Shown: positions 16,696 to 24,258, numbered from the stretch's first letter. The stretch is 33,521 nucleotides of DNA from Leucobacter sp. PH1c (GCF_000633415.1 NZ_AYMV01000041.1:1-33521); one strand, 5' to 3'. Numbers and translations: made by a program. The notes: a model not told the origin generated them from the letters alone.

Positions 16696-17631
16696 ATGCA
16701 ACAGGACCGCCCGGGCGCCGCCCGCACACTCACCCCGCTCGAGCGGGCGATCGACCGCGCGGCGCACCGCCTGCTCGCCGACGCACCCGCCCGCGGGGCG
16801 CGCGCCGTGCTGGTCGAGTGCGTCGTCTTCGTCCTGAAGCAGGCGTGGGCGTGCGTTTTCGGCGCCCTGCTCCTCGCCGTGATCGTCGCGGCGCGCCTCT
16901 GGTACCCCGACGACGCGGCGCTCGCCCGCAACGACGCGCTCACCATCGCCGCGATCCTGATCCAGGTCGGGATGCTCGTGTTCAAGCTGGAGAGCGGGCG
17001 CGAGCTCTGGGTGATCGTGCTCTTCCACCTCACGGGCACCGCGATGGAGCTGTTCAAGACCGACGTGGGCTCCTGGTCGTACGAGCAGGCCGGCGTGCTC
17101 CACATCGGCGCGGTGCCGCTCTTCAGCGGATTCATGTACGCCGCAGTCGGCTCGTACATGGTGCGCGTCTACCGCCTGCACGGGCTCCGCTTCTCCCATT
17201 ACCCGCCCGTCTGGGCGACGACGCTCGTCGCCGCGGCCATCTACGCGAACTTCTTCACGCACCACTTCATCGTCGATCTGCGCTGGGTGCTGCTCGCCGC
17301 CGTCGCGCTGCTCTGGTGGCGCACCGTGATGCACTTCCGCCTGTACCGCGTGACCCTCCGTGCCCCGCTGCTTCTCGTGTTCCTCGGGGTCGCGGTGTTC
17401 ATCTGGCTCGCCGAGAACATCGCCACCTGGGGCGGCGCCTGGCTCTACCCCCACCAGGAGGGCGGCTGGGAGCTGGTCTCGCCGCAGAAGCTGATCGCCT
17501 GGTTCCTGCTCATGATCATCTCCGTCGTGATGGTCACCTGGGTGTACCCGCCGCGCGAACCGGATCCTGAGCCGCCGGAGCCCGAGCAGCCCGGTGCGCC
17601 CGGTGCGCCCGGCGCCGGGAGCGCGGGGTGA
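16696..17631 (+). CDS. DUF817 family integral membrane protein
   Basis: This 311-residue protein has about eight hydrophobic segments. Features I associate with DUF817 are FVLKQAWACVFGALLL, FKLESGRELWVIVLFHLTGT, ELFKTDVGSWSY, HIGAVPLFSGFMYAAVGSY and the late ENIATWGGAWLYPHQ. No biochemical role is known to me. The conserved acidic, His and Trp residues near membrane ends suggest an enzyme or transporter instead of a simple scaffold. A Pro/Glu/Gly-rich tail follows the last segment. The stop overlaps the GTG of the next gene. The start at 16696 fits the leaderless promoter pattern. Confidence 0.8.
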   Translation: MQQDRPGAARTLTPLERAIDRAAHRLLADAPARGARAVLVECVVFVLKQAWACVFGALLLAVIVAARLWYPDDAALARNDALTIAAILIQVGMLVFKLESGRELWVIVLFHLTGTAMELFKTDVGSWSYEQAGVLHIGAVPLFSGFMYAAVGSYMVRVYRLHGLRFSHYPPVWATTLVAAAIYANFFTHHFIVDLRWVLLAAVALLWWRTVMHFRLYRVTLRAPLLLVFLGVAVFIWLAENIATWGGAWLYPHQEGGWELVSPQKLIAWFLLMIISVVMVTWVYPPREPDPEPPEPEQPGAPGAPGAGSAG

Positions 17632-18623
17632 CGCGCGCGCTGCGCTCGCCGCTCTGCTGGGCGATCCTCGCGTTCGCGGTCGCCGTCCCGTGGGCGCTCG
17701 TCGGCGACGGCACGGCCTTCGGCCCCGTGGTCTCCGGGCTCCTCGCCGGGTTCTTCCTCGCCTACGCGGTGCTCGGGGCCTCCCGCAGGCTCCTGCCGCC
17801 GCGCGCTGACCTCGTGCTGCACCCGGCGCTCGCGGCGGCGCTCGGGCTCGTCGGGGTGTTCGTCGTGCCCGAGCTGCCTCGGATCATGGCGTGGCTGCGC
17901 GGCTGGGCGCCGCAGCCGGTGGTCGCCGTCGCCCCGGTGTTCGGCATGGCACTCGTGAGCTTCGCGGGTGTTGTGTGGTTGCTGCTCCTCGCCCGCGCTG
18001 TCGCGGCGATCCCGAGCCGGGACCGGCGGGAGCTCCCGGCGCCCGGGTGGGAGGCCCTCGCGCGGGGCGCCGAGGCGCGGTTCACCGCGGTGCCCATGAC
18101 CCGCCGCGCCTACGGGTGGGTGCTCGCTGCGGTCGGCGCCGTCCTCGTCATCGCGCTGGGTGCGGTGTTCGTCTTCGCCGAGCCCGTGCTCTGGTGGTGG
18201 GCGCCGAAGCTTGTCCTGCTCGTACTCGGCATCGGCATCGTGCTGCCGATCGTGCTCGTCGCCCGCGCGGCGCTGCGCGCGCGGGGCCGGGAGTACCGCG
18301 TGGCCTTCGTGGGCGAGTGCATCGAGCTGCGCGCGCCCGACGAGCGCATCGTCCTGCCGCTCCGGGCGCTCGACGAGCTCGTGTGGTGCGCGTCCGGCGA
18401 CGGGGCCCGGCTCGAACTCCGCGCGGGGGAGCGGCGTATCTCGCTGCTCGTCGGCATCGCCCGGCCGCTGCCGGGGCTGCTCGCGGGCCTGCCCCCGCTG
18501 TCGCGCCGCGTGCGCGCGGCGCTGGCCGAGGCGGGGCTTGCTGAGCAGCCCACCCGCCGTGGTTGGAGCGGCGCCCCCTCCGCGCACCCAGTGCACCGCT
18601 ACGTGCGCCCGGCTGCCCGCTAG
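17628..18623 (+). CDS. Membrane protein of unknown function, PH-like cytoplasmic half
   Basis: I do not recognise this 331-residue protein. It has about three membrane segments in residues 1-85, one near 105-125 (ALVSFAGVVWLLLLARAV) and two at about 165-220. The C-terminal 110 residues are soluble and contain short beta-like strands (EYRVAFVGECIELRAP, ERIVLPLRALDELVW, ARLELRAGERRISLLVG), reminiscent of a bacterial PH-type domain. The GTG start overlaps the DUF817 stop (GTGA), so the two are probably co-translated and may work together. The function is unknown. Confidence 0.7.
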   Translation: MTRALRSPLCWAILAFAVAVPWALVGDGTAFGPVVSGLLAGFFLAYAVLGASRRLLPPRADLVLHPALAAALGLVGVFVVPELPRIMAWLRGWAPQPVVAVAPVFGMALVSFAGVVWLLLLARAVAAIPSRDRRELPAPGWEALARGAEARFTAVPMTRRAYGWVLAAVGAVLVIALGAVFVFAEPVLWWWAPKLVLLVLGIGIVLPIVLVARAALRARGREYRVAFVGECIELRAPDERIVLPLRALDELVWCASGDGARLELRAGERRISLLVGIARPLPGLLAGLPPLSRRVRAALAEAGLAEQPTRRGWSGAPSAHPVHRYVRPAAR

Positions 18624-18645
18624 CGGGGCCACCGCCTCGGAACGC

Positions 18646-18688
18646 GGAACGGCCCGGGCCACCAGCGAGTGGTGATCCGGGCCGTTCC
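18646..18688. terminator. Long hairpin between convergent genes, probable bidirectional terminator
   Basis: Arms at 18646-18664 and 18670-18688 pair over 19 positions with one G-U and one mismatch, around a 5-nt loop. It lies between the stops of the convergent genes at 18623 and 18721. There is no T-run on either strand. Confidence 0.6.
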
Positions 18689-18720
18689 CGACTGCTCGGG
18701 CCGCGCGGGCCAGGTGCCGC

Positions 18721-19251
18721 CTAGAACCAGGCGAAGGGGAGCACGATCAGGCCGAAGCCGAGCGCGATGATCCCGATCAGGATCCCGAGCGCCGTGAAGC
18801 CGAGCATGATCCCGTTGAGCCACACGCCCCAGAGCGCCAGCGTGCGCTCGGTGGTGCGGCGACGCAGCGCGAGGATGCTGAACACGAGGCCCGCGATCGG
18901 GGCGATGAAGGTCCAGCTGCTCACGATCGACGCGATGCCGAGCACGAAGCCGACGATCGCGAAGACCCGGCCGTTGTCGCCCTCCTCGGCGGGGGCCGAG
19001 GACGCGGGGACCGACCCCGCGGGGGAGCCCGGTGCGCCGGTCGGGGCGCCGGGGGCGTAGCCGCCCGAGAACGGGGCCTGCTCGGCGCCCGCCTGGGGTG
19101 CCGCACCGAACTGCGGTGCGCCGCCGGTCTGGGGCGCGGCATCCGTCGCTGCCGCCAGCGCGGCCTCGCCTGCGGGGATGACGATCGTCTGGTCCGCAGC
19201 GGCGTCGACCGTGGTGGGGGCGGTGCCGGGGAGGATCGCGGTGGTGGTCAT
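18721..19251 (-). CDS. DUF4190 domain membrane protein with Pro/Ala-rich N-terminus
   Basis: This 176-residue protein has a disordered Ala/Pro/Gly/Gln-rich N-terminal region (1-95). Two membrane segments of DUF4190 type follow: VFAIVGFVLGIASIVSS through IAPIAGLVFSILALRRR, then GIMLGFTALGILIGIIALGFG. The ATG at 19251 has AAAGGAG about 6 nt upstream. DUF4190 proteins are small membrane proteins of unknown role, common in Actinobacteria. It is transcribed in the same direction as the MFS gene upstream but lies 168 nt away, beyond a hairpin, so it probably has its own promoter. Confidence 0.8.
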   Translation of the reverse strand: MTTTAILPGTAPTTVDAAADQTIVIPAGEAALAAATDAAPQTGGAPQFGAAPQAGAEQAPFSGGYAPGAPTGAPGSPAGSVPASSAPAEEGDNGRVFAIVGFVLGIASIVSSWTFIAPIAGLVFSILALRRRTTERTLALWGVWLNGIMLGFTALGILIGIIALGFGLIVLPFAWF

Positions 19252-19321
19252 GGTGCTCTCCTTTCGAGCGGTTGTCGGGGAGGGTGGCTGCCATCCCGTC
19301 CTGATGCTTCCAAGGTATTGC

Positions 19322-19355
19322 GGCACCCCGGTGCTGCGCGTCCCCCCGGGGTGCC
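19322..19355 (-). terminator. Hairpin downstream of the MFS gene
   Basis: GGCACCCCGG (19322-19331) pairs perfectly with CCGGGGTGCC (19346-19355) across a 14-nt loop, 65 nt past the MFS stop. It lacks a T-run, so terminator function is tentative. The gap 19252-19419 holds no gene. Confidence 0.4.
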
Positions 19356-19419
19356 GGGCGGCTCGTACCTGAGTACTGTCCCGCCCCACCCGGCCCCCGG
19401 GGGAACCCTGACGCGCCGC

Positions 19420-20967
19420 CTAGTGCGAGACCTTCGAGAGGTCCGTGCCCTTCGGCGCGATGAGGAACACGGCGGTGGCGACGGCGAACATGATGACCGC
19501 GCCCGCGATCCCCGTCGCCTGCAGCGCGTGGGTGAACGCGACCCCGGCCTCCGATGCGAGCTCGGGCATGCCCAGCTGATCCGCGATCGAGACGGCCGCG
19601 CCGAGCGACTCCTGCGCCTGCGCGCCCAGCTTCGGATCGACGCCAGCGAGCGCGTCCGAGGCGAGGAACTCCGCGCGGTAGAGCAGCGCGGAGATGCTGC
19701 CGAGGATCGCGACGCCGAGCACGGCGCCGAACTCGTAGGAGGTCTCCTCGAGCGCCCCGGCGTTGCCCGCCTTCTCCTCGGGGGAGCCGTGCATGATCAT
19801 CGCCGAGGCGATCGCGAGCGAACCGCTGCCCGCACCGACGAGCGCGAGCGCGATGATCACGGTCGTGATGGTGAGCGTGCCCGGCTGGACGCCGACGAGC
19901 AGCATGCCGACCCCGGCGAAGCCGATCCCGCCCGCGAGCACCGCGCGCGCCCCGATGAGCCGCGCGAGTGGCGGTGCGGAGAGCGACGCGATGGCGCCGG
20001 CGATCGCGATCGGGAACAGGCGGATTCCGGCCTCGACGGGCGAGGCGCCGTCGACGAGCTGCATCCACTGCGCGATGAGGAGCAGCGCGGCGATCATCGC
20101 GAACGTCGAGCCGAGCGCCGCGAGGATGCCGGCCGAGAACTCGCGATTGCGGAACAGCTGCAGGTCGAGCAGCGGGGCGTCGCTGCGGATGCAGCGCACC
20201 ACGAACCAGGCGAGCAGCGCAGCGCCCGCGGCGAAGGCGATGAGCGCCTCGGGCACGAGGAAGCTCGCCTCCTTGCCGAAGGTCTTGATGGCCCACACGA
20301 GGAGCGTCATGCCCACGAGGGAGAGGATCGCGGCGATCGCGTCCCAGCGGCCCGGGTGCGCGACGCGCGACTCGGGGAGAATCCAGAGCCCCGCGATCAC
20401 GCCCGCGAGCATGAGCGGCACGTTGATGAGGAACGCCGCGTGCCACGAGAAGTGCTCGAGCAGCACGCCGCCGATGAGCGGGCCGACGGCCGCGCCCAGG
20501 CTCGACACGGCCGCCCAGATGCTGAGCGCGGTGGCGCGCTCCTTGGGGTCGGCGAAGATCACGCGGATGAGCGACAGCGTGATCGGCATGATCATGGCGC
20601 CGCCGACGCCGAGCAGCGCGCGGATCCCGATCACGCCCTCCGCGCTGTTCGCGAAGAGGATGAGCAGCGAGGCGCCGCCGAAGATCGTGTAGCCGAGCAG
20701 CAGCATGCGCTTGCGGCCCCAGCGGTCGGCGATCGCGGCGAACGAGACCAGGAGGCCCGCGAGCACGAGGGAATAGACGTCGATGATCCAGAGCTGCTGA
20801 TCCGACGAGGGGTGCAGCTCGGCCGCCATTTCGGGCAGCGCGATGTTCAGGATCGTCATGTCCATGGTGATCACGAGCAGGCTGGCCGTGAGCACCGCGA
20901 GAGCCGCCCAGCGGCGGCCGCGGCTGAACTGCTGCGGGGGCGCCTGGGGTGCGGGATGGGGGGACAT
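19420..20967 (-). CDS. MFS multidrug exporter, DHA2 (EmrB/QacA-like, 14-TM) family
   Basis: This 515-residue transporter length fits 14 membrane segments. Landmarks are DMTILNIALPEMAAEL in helix 1 (the acidic residue and family D1 motif), LWIIDVYSLVLAGLL, and motif A ADRWGRKRMLLLG. RALLGVGGAMIMPITLSLI follows, then motif C-like LGAAVGPLIGGVLLEHFSW. It should export hydrophobic or cationic compounds using the proton gradient. AGGAG lies about 4 nt before the ATG. A TetR gene in the same orientation lies 315 nt upstream and is the probable regulator. The actual drug range cannot be predicted. Confidence 0.93.
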   Translation of the reverse strand: MSPHPAPQAPPQQFSRGRRWAALAVLTASLLVITMDMTILNIALPEMAAELHPSSDQQLWIIDVYSLVLAGLLVSFAAIADRWGRKRMLLLGYTIFGGASLLILFANSAEGVIGIRALLGVGGAMIMPITLSLIRVIFADPKERATALSIWAAVSSLGAAVGPLIGGVLLEHFSWHAAFLINVPLMLAGVIAGLWILPESRVAHPGRWDAIAAILSLVGMTLLVWAIKTFGKEASFLVPEALIAFAAGAALLAWFVVRCIRSDAPLLDLQLFRNREFSAGILAALGSTFAMIAALLLIAQWMQLVDGASPVEAGIRLFPIAIAGAIASLSAPPLARLIGARAVLAGGIGFAGVGMLLVGVQPGTLTITTVIIALALVGAGSGSLAIASAMIMHGSPEEKAGNAGALEETSYEFGAVLGVAILGSISALLYRAEFLASDALAGVDPKLGAQAQESLGAAVSIADQLGMPELASEAGVAFTHALQATGIAGAVIMFAVATAVFLIAPKGTDLSKVSH

Positions 20968-21020
20968 GGTCTCCTGCCTTTCTGGGAGTGGAGCGTTGGG
21001 TACAACGTGGGGTGGGGCCC

Positions 21021-21060
21021 GAGTGGGGCCGGGCGGGCCCGTGTGGGGCCAGGCGGGCCC
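21021..21060. repeat. Two 20-bp direct repeats in the tetR-MFS gap
   Basis: Units 21021-21040 and 21041-21060 share 18 of 20 bases (GTGGGGCC then GGCGGGCCC). They are noncoding, between the tetR stop and the MFS start. Confidence 0.7.
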
Positions 21061-21104
21061 GAACGAGGTTCGGGCGGAGCCCAGGATCCGAGGCCCGCGG
21101 CGCT

Positions 21105-21184
21105 GAGCGGCGGTGGTGCCGAGCGGCGGTGATGCCGAGCGGCGGTGGTGCCGAGCGGCGGTGGTGCCGAGCGGCGGTGATGCC
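21105..21184. repeat. Five exact-length 16-bp tandem repeats in the tetR-MFS gap
   Basis: The unit GAGCGGCGGTGRTGCC occurs five times in a row, varying only at R (G, A, G, G, A). The array lies between the tetR gene (ends 21283) and the MFS start (20967), so it sits in the leader or between two cotranscribed genes. The rest of 20968-21282 has no gene that I can support. Confidence 0.9.
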
Positions 21185-21282
21185 GTCGGGCGAGTGGCGC
21201 GGTGCGCGCCGTGCTGCGGAGTGCAGCGGCGGGGCGGGCCCTCGCGCGGGCCGCGGGAACGTTCGCGGGGAACGGCCTGCGG

Positions 21283-21954
21283 CTAGGGGTGCGCGGGGCC
21301 CGAAGTTCGTCGAAGTTCGGGGGTCTCGGGCAGGTGGCTCAGGGCGAGGAACGCGCGGGTGAGGTCCTCCCGGGAGAGGGGCTCCTCGCGCAGCCCCGCG
21401 TGCACCGTGGCGCCGTCGAGGTACACGGAGAGCGCGACGGCAGCGGGGCGGCCGATGTGGTCGGTGAGCATCTCGATGAGGCGGTCGTTCCAGCGCAGCG
21501 CGAGTGCGCGGACGCGGGGATCGGTCGTGCCGCTCGTGATGAGGGCGATCTCCGCGTGGACGGCCCGTCGGTCGTGGAGGAACGCGAGGATCTCCGTGAC
21601 GGCGCGGCTCGGATCCTCCGTGATCTCGGCGACGAACGGTTCGATGGCTTTGAGCGCCTCGTCGATCTCGTCGGCCAGCTGCTGCAGCGCGGCCTCGCGG
21701 AGCTCGTCGATCGATGCGAAGTGCTGGGTCGTGGAGCCGAGGGGCACCCCGGCGCGGGCGGCGATCGCCCGGTGCGTGAGCGCAGCGACCCCGTGCTCGG
21801 CGACGAGCGCGGTCGCAGCGTCGAGGATCGCGCGGCGGCGACCCTCGGGATCGCGGCGGCGCGGCGCGGCGGTGCGTGCGGGCGCGGCTGCGGGTGCGGC
21901 GGTGGGCGCAGGCGCGGCGGTGGGCGCCGCGGTCTGCGGATGCGTCTCCGACAT
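21283..21954 (-). CDS. TetR-family regulator, probable repressor of the MFS exporter
   Basis: This 223-residue protein starts with an Ala/Pro-rich stretch of about 30 residues. The helix-turn-helix follows (RRAILDAATALVAEHG, then LTHRAIAARAGVPLGSTTQHF at about 58-78). The C-terminal helical domain should bind a small inducer. GGAGG lies 5 nt before the ATG. A doubled TetR-type operator lies about 75-100 nt upstream. Its position next to an MFS exporter fits the standard drug-responsive repressor arrangement. The divergent rraA gene may share the control. Confidence 0.9.
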   Translation of the reverse strand: MSETHPQTAAPTAAPAPTAAPAAAPARTAAPRRRDPEGRRRAILDAATALVAEHGVAALTHRAIAARAGVPLGSTTQHFASIDELREAALQQLADEIDEALKAIEPFVAEITEDPSRAVTEILAFLHDRRAVHAEIALITSGTTDPRVRALALRWNDRLIEMLTDHIGRPAAVALSVYLDGATVHAGLREEPLSREDLTRAFLALSHLPETPELRRTSGPAHP

Positions 21955-21978
21955 GGCGTCCTCCGTTCCTGCCCGCGC

Positions 21979-22014
21979 GTGCCTGGGGTCGTGCCTGGGA
22001 TCATGCCTGGGCTC
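21979..22014. repeat. Three 12-bp direct repeats in the tetR leader
   Basis: Three units of RTGCCTGGG plus a variable triplet (GTC, ATC, CTC) run head to tail, ending 24 nt from the tetR start codon. Role unknown; possibly slippage-derived or part of the leader RNA. Confidence 0.7.
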
Positions 22015-22028
22015 GCGCCGAAGCTTGA

Positions 22029-22056
22029 TGTACTTATGTACATGTACTTTTGTACA
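22029..22056. promoter_or_regulatory. Doubled TetR-type operator, two abutting 14-bp dyads
   Basis: TGTACTTATGTACA and TGTACTTTTGTACA lie head to tail with no gap. Each is TGTAC-N4-GTACA, and they differ at one central base. This AT-rich patch lies in the divergent region between tetR (start 21954) and rraA (start 22182), among GC-rich DNA, and probably overlaps the tetR promoter. Confidence 0.75.
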
Positions 22057-22123
22057 TTACCGGGCCCCGGTGCGCAAGATGACAGTTTCATGCAATCCCG
22101 TGCCGTTCGTCGGCGGATACAGA

Positions 22124-22129
22124 TAGCGT
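22124..22129 (+). promoter_or_regulatory. Possible -10 element for rraA
   Basis: TAGCGT lies 52 nt before the rraA ATG, with a weak TGCCGT 17 nt further upstream. The transcript would carry AAGGAGG ahead of the start. It is about 70 nt downstream of the doubled operator. Confidence 0.35.
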
Positions 22130-22181
22130 GGATCCTGGCCGACCGCCGTGTGGTGGTCCGGCCCCAAGGAGGAAACGCACA

Positions 22182-22652
22182 ATGGCTCAGATCAGTACGG
22201 CCGACCTGTACGACGAGCGCGGTGACGAGCTGCAGTCGGTAGCGCTGCAGTTCCAGAACATCGGCGGCATGAGCGGCTTCACCGGCGTGGTCCGCACGGT
22301 CCGCTGCTTCCAGGACAACGCCCTGCTCAAGCAGGTGCTCTCGACGCCCGGCGATGGTGCCGTGCTCGTCATCGACGGGGCGGGCTCGCTCGCGACGGCG
22401 CTCGTGGGCGACGTGATCGCCGGCCTCGCGGTCGACAACGGCTGGGCGGGGCTCATCGTGAACGGCGCGATCCGCGACCGCGTCGCGATCGGTACGCTGC
22501 CGTTCGGCGTGAAGGCGCTCGGATCGAACCCCGCGAAGTCGACGAAGACCGGCGCTGGCGAACAGGACGTCCCGGTGGAGATCGCCGGCGTCACGTTCCG
22601 CCCCGGCGCGCAGGTCTGGTGCGATGAAGACGGGATCCTCGTCGAGCACTAG
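22182..22652 (+). CDS. rraA: RraA-family protein (RNase E regulator-like / HMG-CHA aldolase-like)
   Basis: This 156-residue protein is the normal length for RraA. The ATG at 22182 has a perfect AAGGAGG 9 nt upstream. The family core is [28 protein letters not shown], then [20 protein letters not shown] and [10 protein letters not shown]. The spacing GD-x20-RD matches the metal and oxyacid binding motif described for 4-hydroxy-4-methyl-2-oxoglutarate/oxaloacetate aldolases of this fold. Proteins of this family are named either RNase E inhibitor or aldolase. The sequence shows aldolase-competent residues but not which role is used in the cell. Confidence 0.88.
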   Translation: MAQISTADLYDERGDELQSVALQFQNIGGMSGFTGVVRTVRCFQDNALLKQVLSTPGDGAVLVIDGAGSLATALVGDVIAGLAVDNGWAGLIVNGAIRDRVAIGTLPFGVKALGSNPAKSTKTGAGEQDVPVEIAGVTFRPGAQVWCDEDGILVEH

Positions 22653-22661
22653 GATCGCGGT

Positions 22662-23384
22662 GTGAGCACTCGAATGCGGGCAGCGCTGCCCTTCGTTCCC
22701 TACATCGTGATCTCGGTCGTGCACGTCACGGCCCGGTTCCTCGAGCACCCCATCGACGCGCCGACAAAGCTCCTGCTCATGCCGGCGCTCGCGCTCGGCG
22801 TACTCTGGGCGGCGCGCGGCATCACGCCCTGGCCGCGGGGCGTGATCGCGCTGCTCATCGCGTCGATCATCGGCTCCTGGCTGGGCGACGGATCCGCCAC
22901 GTTCTTCCCGATGTTCGCAGACGAGCTCCCCATGATGCTGCTCTGCTTCGGCCTGGCGCACGTGGGCTACCTGCTGCTCATGTGGCGGGCGCGCGGCGTC
23001 GCGGTGCGGCGCATTCCCCTCTGGGCGCTCGCCTACGCCGTCGCCTACGTCGTGATGATCGCGGTCCTCGTGCCGCACACCGGTGCGCTCACTGTGCCCG
23101 TGATGATCTACGGCCTGCTGCTCGCGGGCACGGCGGCGATGGCGTCGCGCTGCGGGCCCGTGATCGCGTGGGGCGGGGCCTGGTTCCTCGTCTCCGACGC
23201 GATCCTGTCGTTCCGCATCTTCCTCCCCGAGGTGATGCCGGACTGGACGAGCGGCATGGTGATGCTCACCTACACGCTCGGCCAGGGGCTCATCGCCGCC
23301 GGGATCGTTACGGCGCTGCGGCGGCGGGCGGCGCGTCCGTCGGCCGCTCCGGCAGCTCCGGCAGCACCCTCAGCAGCTTCTTGA
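22662..23384 (+). CDS. Lysoplasmalogenase family (YhhN/TMEM86) membrane protein
   Basis: This 240-residue protein has about eight membrane segments. YhhN features are the KLLLMPALALG segment, IASIIGSWLGDGSATFF with its conserved GD, and WFLVSDAILSFRIF with the conserved S-D. Characterised relatives hydrolyse the vinyl-ether bond of lysoplasmalogen. The GTG at 22662 is preceded by AGGA and lies 9 nt after rraA, so the two are probably cotranscribed. The Ala/Pro-rich tail (about 20 residues) is encoded by DNA that overlaps the convergent Nudix gene by 77 bp. Confidence 0.85.
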   Translation: MSTRMRAALPFVPYIVISVVHVTARFLEHPIDAPTKLLLMPALALGVLWAARGITPWPRGVIALLIASIIGSWLGDGSATFFPMFADELPMMLLCFGLAHVGYLLLMWRARGVAVRRIPLWALAYAVAYVVMIAVLVPHTGALTVPVMIYGLLLAGTAAMASRCGPVIAWGGAWFLVSDAILSFRIFLPEVMPDWTSGMVMLTYTLGQGLIAAGIVTALRRRAARPSAAPAAPAAPSAAS

Positions 23385-24246
23385 CGCCCCGGGTGGTCGC
23401 GGCCCCCGCGACGCGCACCCGCACCTTCAGCTCGGCGTCGCTCGTCACCACGGTGACGATCGCGCCCTGCTCGGCCACCCGATCCACCTCGGCGACGATC
23501 GCGTCGTCGCCGACCTCGGGGGCGTCGACCACGCGCACGTGCGCGCCGTCGCCGATCCCGCGCGCGATGCCCTCCGTGACGAGCACCCACTCGGGGAACG
23601 CTTGCGCGAGGCCCGCCACCCGGGTGTCGGGGAGATCGAGGAAGCCGGCGCGGATCCCGTTGCCGTTCGCAACGAACGCGTCCACCCGGTCCCGCAGCCG
23701 CACGGCCGCCGCGCGGCGGTCCTTCCACCAGCCGTCGGGTACGGCGCCGATCACGTTCGCGGCGTCGACGATCACGGTCGGGGTGCCCCCGACGAGCGGG
23801 CGCAGGAGCGCCCAGCTGCTCGCGAACGCGGGGTGCAGGGTGAGGTTCTCGACCTCATCGACGGGCACCCACTCGAGCGCGTGGCTCTCCGGGTCGGTGA
23901 TCTCGGGCTCGAACGGCACCGCGACATCCGCGATCAGCGTCGTGTAGCTCCAGCCGCCGCGGTCGAGCACGTGCGTGAAGCGCGGGATCATCGAGTGATC
24001 CGGCACCCCCGCCTCCTCCTGCGACTCGCGGAGCGCCGCGGCGATCGGCGTCTCGTCAGCGTGCCGGGCGCCGCCCGGGATGCCCCAGGTATCGCCGTGA
24101 TCGCTCCACGTGACGCGGTGCTGCATGAGGATGGCGTTCCGGGCGCGGTCGTACGCGAGGAGGCCCGCGGCGCCGAAGCGGCCCCAGTAACGGCCGCCGT
24201 CCTCAGCAGTGACCCACGCATCGCCGGAATCTCGGAGGTCGCTCAT
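23308..24246 (-). CDS. Nudix hydrolase fused to a NYN/PIN-like domain
   Basis: This 312-residue protein combines two predicted activities. Residues 25-145 form a Nudix domain with an intact Nudix box at 59-81 (GARHADE, then ALRESQEEAGV), expected to hydrolyse a nucleoside-diphosphate-linked compound. Residues 155-295 look like a NYN (PIN-like) nuclease domain: TVIVDAANVIG with Asp161 and Asn164, an acidic VGDDAI (Asp247/248), and VTVVTSDAELKVRV with Asp270. The ATG at 24246 has GGAGG only 1 nt away, but a TACGCT -10 sits 6 nt upstream, so a leaderless start fits. An in-frame upstream start (near 24294) is less likely. The 3' end overlaps the YhhN gene. Confidence 0.82.
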   Translation of the reverse strand: MSDLRDSGDAWVTAEDGGRYWGRFGAAGLLAYDRARNAILMQHRVTWSDHGDTWGIPGGARHADETPIAAALRESQEEAGVPDHSMIPRFTHVLDRGGWSYTTLIADVAVPFEPEITDPESHALEWVPVDEVENLTLHPAFASSWALLRPLVGGTPTVIVDAANVIGAVPDGWWKDRRAAAVRLRDRVDAFVANGNGIRAGFLDLPDTRVAGLAQAFPEWVLVTEGIARGIGDGAHVRVVDAPEVGDDAIVAEVDRVAEQGAIVTVVTSDAELKVRVRVAGAATTRGVKKLLRVLPELPERPTDAPPAAAAP

Positions 24247-24252
24247 GCCTCC

Positions 24253-24258
24253 AGCGTA
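24253..24258 (-). promoter_or_regulatory. -10 element of a probable leaderless transcript (Nudix-NYN gene)
   Basis: On the minus strand TACGCT is followed by 6 nt and then the ATG at 24246, exactly the spacing seen at 16684 on the plus strand. Confidence 0.45.

Noticed and set aside
19318-21132. 600-codon open frame on the plus strand opposite the MFS gene
   Set aside because: It is Arg/Asp/Glu/His-rich, has no family motif and mirrors the MFS reading frame.
21105-21184. Tandem repeats considered as a CRISPR array
   Set aside because: Units are contiguous 16-bp copies with no spacers and no cas genes nearby.
21707-21716. Short TCGATCGATG stretch in the second tetR gene as another GATC-type operator
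   Set aside because: The symmetric core is too short and inside coding sequence with common codons; likely chance.
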